From: Porticoccaceae bacterium LTM1
Lineage (GTDB): Bacteria; Pseudomonadota; Gammaproteobacteria; Pseudomonadales; Porticoccaceae
Direction: 5' to 3'
Assembly (NCBI GenBank): GCA_030252795.1
Contig: CP127080.1
Span: 1,438,501-1,502,500, forward strand
DNA: 64,000 bases
Under the pieces are notes generated by a model, which was given only the letters and a program-made list of their open reading frames with translations, did not search any database and had not been told where the DNA came from. The position numbers and the translations under genes were made by a program. Of this stretch, positions 61,875-64,000 are shown in pieces (position 1 is the first letter of the stretch; every line of letters starts with the position of its first letter).

Positions 61875-63758
61875 ATGGCTGAAGCAGCACATAAAGCAGA
61901 AAAAATGGGGTTTCAAACAGAGGCAAAGCAGCTTCTGCACCTGATGATCCACTCACTGTACAGCAACAAAGAAATCTTCCTTCGTGAGCTGATTTCCAAT
62001 GCTTCTGATGCGGCAGACAAACTGCGCTTTGAGGCTCTGAAAAACGCCGACCTACTGGAAGGTGATAGCGACCTGAGTGTTCGTATTACCGCCAACGAAT
62101 CAGAAAAAACCATTACCATTTCTGACAATGGTATTGGGATGTCACGTGATGAGGTTATAGAGAATCTCGGTACCATCGCCAAATCCGGTACAGCTCAATT
62201 CCTATCGTCTCTGTCAGGTGATGCGAAAAAAGATTCACACTTGATTGGCCAATTTGGTGTTGGGTTTTATTCTGCATTTATTGTTGCCGATAAGGTTGTT
62301 GTTGAATCTCGCCGGGCAGGACTTGATGCTAATGAAGCAGTGCGTTGGACTTGCGAGGGAGAAGCAGAATTTACCGTTGAATCCATAGAGCGCAAGGAGC
62401 GCGGTACCAGCATTACCCTGCATTTAAAGGATGATGAGAAAGAATTTGCCAGCGACTGGCGTCTTCGCTCAATTGTTAAAAAATACTCGGATCATATCGC
62501 TGTAGCGGTTGAAATGATCAAGCCAAATTTTGATGAAGAGAAAAAATCTGAAATCGAATTTGAAGTGGTAAATTCAGCCAAAGCAATGTGGACTCGCTCA
62601 CGCAGCGAGTTGAATGATGACGAGTACAAAGAGTTCTACAAACACCTGTCACACGATTTTAAAGAGCCGCTTACCTGGAGCCACAATCGCGTAGAGGGCA
62701 AGCTGGATTACACCAGCTTGTTGTATGTCCCATCCCATGCGCCATTTGACATTTATAACCGAGATGCTCCAAAAGGCCTGAAGTTGTACATCCAGCGTAC
62801 TTTTATTATGGATGAGGCTGAGCAGTTTTTGCCGATGTACCTGCGTTTTATCAAGGGTGTAATCGATTGCGCTGATTTGCCACTGAACGTATCCCGCGAA
62901 ATCCTGCAAAGAACACCCGCGGTAGACAGTATTCGTACTGCGCTTACCAAGCGCGTACTGGATATGCTTTCCAAGCTGGCAAAAAAAGATGATGCCGCTT
63001 ACCAGACCTTCTGGAGTACCTTCGGCAATGTGGTGAAAGAGGGGCCTGCGGAAGACTCGGCCAATCGTGAAAAAATTGCTGAATTGCTGCGTTTTTCCAG
63101 TACGCAAGGTGATGCCACTCAGAATGTGTCACTGACTGATTACATCAGCCGCATGAAGGATAAACAGTCAAAAATATATTACCTCACTGCCGACAGCTTT
63201 AATGCTGCCCAGAATAGCCCATATCTTGAGGTGTTCCGCAAAAATGGCATTGAAGTATTACTCTTGACCGATCGTATCGATGAATGGTTGATGAGCTACC
63301 TGACCGAATTTGACGGTAAGCCCTTCCAGGATATCGCCCGTGGGGAATTGGATCTTTCGGAGCTTGGAATCGAAGAGTCCAAGACTTCTGAGAAAGAACA
63401 GCCGGCTGACGATCTCTCCGAGAGAGTAAAAAATCTTTTGGAAGACAAAGTTGAAGCTGTGCGTACTTCCAGGCGCCTGATTGATTCAGCTGCCTGTCTG
63501 GTGGTTGGTGATAATGATGTCGGCATGCAAATGCGTCGCATTCTGGAGCAGGCCGGCCAGTCATTACCTGATGCAAAGCCGATTCTCGAGATAAATGCCG
63601 ATCATCCACTGTTAAAAAGACTGGTCGCTGAGCAAAATGACGATCAGGCGAAAGAGCTGGCGTTGCTGATGTTTGAGCAAGCCCAACTGTCTGCTGGAGA
63701 GCAGCTGGATGACCCATCTGCTTTTGTGCAGAGGCTGAACCGTCTGCTATTCGCCTAA
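61875..63758 (+). CDS. htpG: molecular chaperone HtpG (Hsp90)
   Basis: 627 residues. The GHKL ATPase domain shows [20 protein letters not shown]-like sequence ([20 protein letters not shown]), [33 protein letters not shown] and [20 protein letters not shown]. The middle domain has [40 protein letters not shown] (with the catalytic Arg region). The C-terminal dimerisation domain is complete. AGAGATAAGGA precedes the ATG. Cytoplasmic ATP-dependent chaperone. No sigma-32 promoter was clearly recognised upstream. A strong terminator follows. Confidence 0.97.
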   Translation: MAEAAHKAEKMGFQTEAKQLLHLMIHSLYSNKEIFLRELISNASDAADKLRFEALKNADLLEGDSDLSVRITANESEKTITISDNGIGMSRDEVIENLGTIAKSGTAQFLSSLSGDAKKDSHLIGQFGVGFYSAFIVADKVVVESRRAGLDANEAVRWTCEGEAEFTVESIERKERGTSITLHLKDDEKEFASDWRLRSIVKKYSDHIAVAVEMIKPNFDEEKKSEIEFEVVNSAKAMWTRSRSELNDDEYKEFYKHLSHDFKEPLTWSHNRVEGKLDYTSLLYVPSHAPFDIYNRDAPKGLKLYIQRTFIMDEAEQFLPMYLRFIKGVIDCADLPLNVSREILQRTPAVDSIRTALTKRVLDMLSKLAKKDDAAYQTFWSTFGNVVKEGPAEDSANREKIAELLRFSSTQGDATQNVSLTDYISRMKDKQSKIYYLTADSFNAAQNSPYLEVFRKNGIEVLLLTDRIDEWLMSYLTEFDGKPFQDIARGELDLSELGIEESKTSEKEQPADDLSERVKNLLEDKVEAVRTSRRLIDSAACLVVGDNDVGMQMRRILEQAGQSLPDAKPILEINADHPLLKRLVAEQNDDQAKELALLMFEQAQLSAGEQLDDPSAFVQRLNRLLFA

Positions 63759-63764
63759 ATGCCT

Positions 63765-63794
63765 AAAGAGCCACCTTATGGTGGCTCTTTTTTT
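63765..63794 (+). terminator. Rho-independent terminator after htpG
   Basis: AAAGAGCCACC (63765-63775), loop TTAT, GGTGGCTCTTT and a continued T run to 63794. Confidence 0.95.
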
Positions 63795-63845
63795 GTCAAT
63801 CTTTTTTCTTGGCAGGGTGTCGTAGAAGTGCCAATGTGATGCCCC

Positions 63846-63851
63846 TATAAT
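63846..63851 (+). promoter_or_regulatory. consensus -10 box for gpsA
   Basis: TATAAT at 63846-63851, 31 bp before the gpsA ATG. The -35 region at 17 bp spacing is weak. Confidence 0.5.
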
Positions 63852-63881
63852 TGCTGTATTGAAACAATTTCGAGAACACTA

Positions 63882-64000
63882 ATGTCTGATCAAAAACCAT
63901 CCACAACCCATAAAATTACCGTTCTAGGTGGCGGCAGTTTTGGCACAGCGATCGCCAATATGATCGCCATCAATGGTTATCCTGTGACCCTGTGGATGCG
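63882..64000 (+). CDS. gpsA: glycerol-3-phosphate dehydrogenase [NAD(P)+], 5' part
   Basis: The first 39 codons are visible before the window ends. [20 protein letters not shown] followed by [19 protein letters not shown] is the Rossmann-fold NAD(P) site (G-x-G-x-x-G as [10 protein letters not shown]) at the N-terminus of GpsA, which makes glycerol-3-phosphate for phospholipids. The catalytic part is outside the window, so the name rests on the N-terminal signature and its typical spacing. A related NAD-binding protein cannot be fully excluded. Confidence 0.85.
   Translation, partial: MSDQKPSTTHKITVLGGGSFGTAIANMIAINGYPVTLWM

Overview
The window is chromosomal DNA from a Gram-negative gammaproteobacterium of moderate G+C. 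Gene content fits a marine or environmental relative of the Cellvibrionales or pseudomonads: metE/metR, purB next to an L16 hydroxylase (roxA type), rmuC, hrpA, dusA, an OprO/OprP-type porin and a complete Lap adhesin system. The taxonomic placement is inference from gene content, not a match to a named genome.

Layout. 1-5.6 kb: end of a GNAT acetyltransferase gene, divergent metE and metR, periplasmic gamma-glutamyltransferase. 5.6-14.05 kb: an accessory patch. It holds two AT-rich membrane-protein genes, a stop-interrupted small ORF, a remnant of a second roxA 3' end fused to a decayed IS6-type transposase, a very large secreted metzincin-like gene broken by an intact IS3-family element, and an IS256-type remnant that abuts the intact roxA. 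14-31.8 kb: housekeeping genes (roxA, purB, an AddAB-like helicase/nuclease pair, a Nudix hydrolase, murI, rmuC, a DUF2489 gene, yafJ, fhs, fadD). The 577-bp spacer inside the helicase/nuclease pair carries three inverted-repeat elements. Two of them share a core but have different, perfectly paired arms. 31.8-43.3 kb: hrpA, a three-gene MNIO RiPP operon of the HvfABC/bufferin type with a Cys-rich EGKCG-repeat precursor, a highly expressed porin, mlaA, a PP2C-type phosphatase/STAS pair, a TerB-like gene and dusA. 43.5-59.6 kb: the Lap system, with lapB-lapC-lapE (type I secretion), a 2720-aa adhesin with a TAAG protease site and seventeen 99-residue repeats, and then lapG and lapD. 59.7-64 kb: gltX, two tRNA-Ala(GGC) genes followed by a 161-bp tandem duplication, htpG and the start of gpsA.

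How the genes work together. The Lap block is a self-contained c-di-GMP-controlled attachment machine: LapBCE exports LapA, the TAAG-bearing N-terminus holds it in the outer membrane, LapG cuts it, and the catalytically degenerate GGDEF/EAL protein LapD restrains LapG. The Hvf-like operon should make a copper-binding modified peptide. The AddAB-like pair should resect double-strand breaks.

The best candidates for undescribed biology are the copy-specific-arm hairpin elements at 20.6-21.1 kb, the roxA-flanked accessory patch with its broken giant metzincin (frame exactly restored on removal of the IS plus one target repeat, first zinc His replaced by Gln, 3' frameshift in a G run), the EGKCG peptide operon without a neighbouring DoxX gene, and the G+C-rich, recently homogenised repeat array in lapA.
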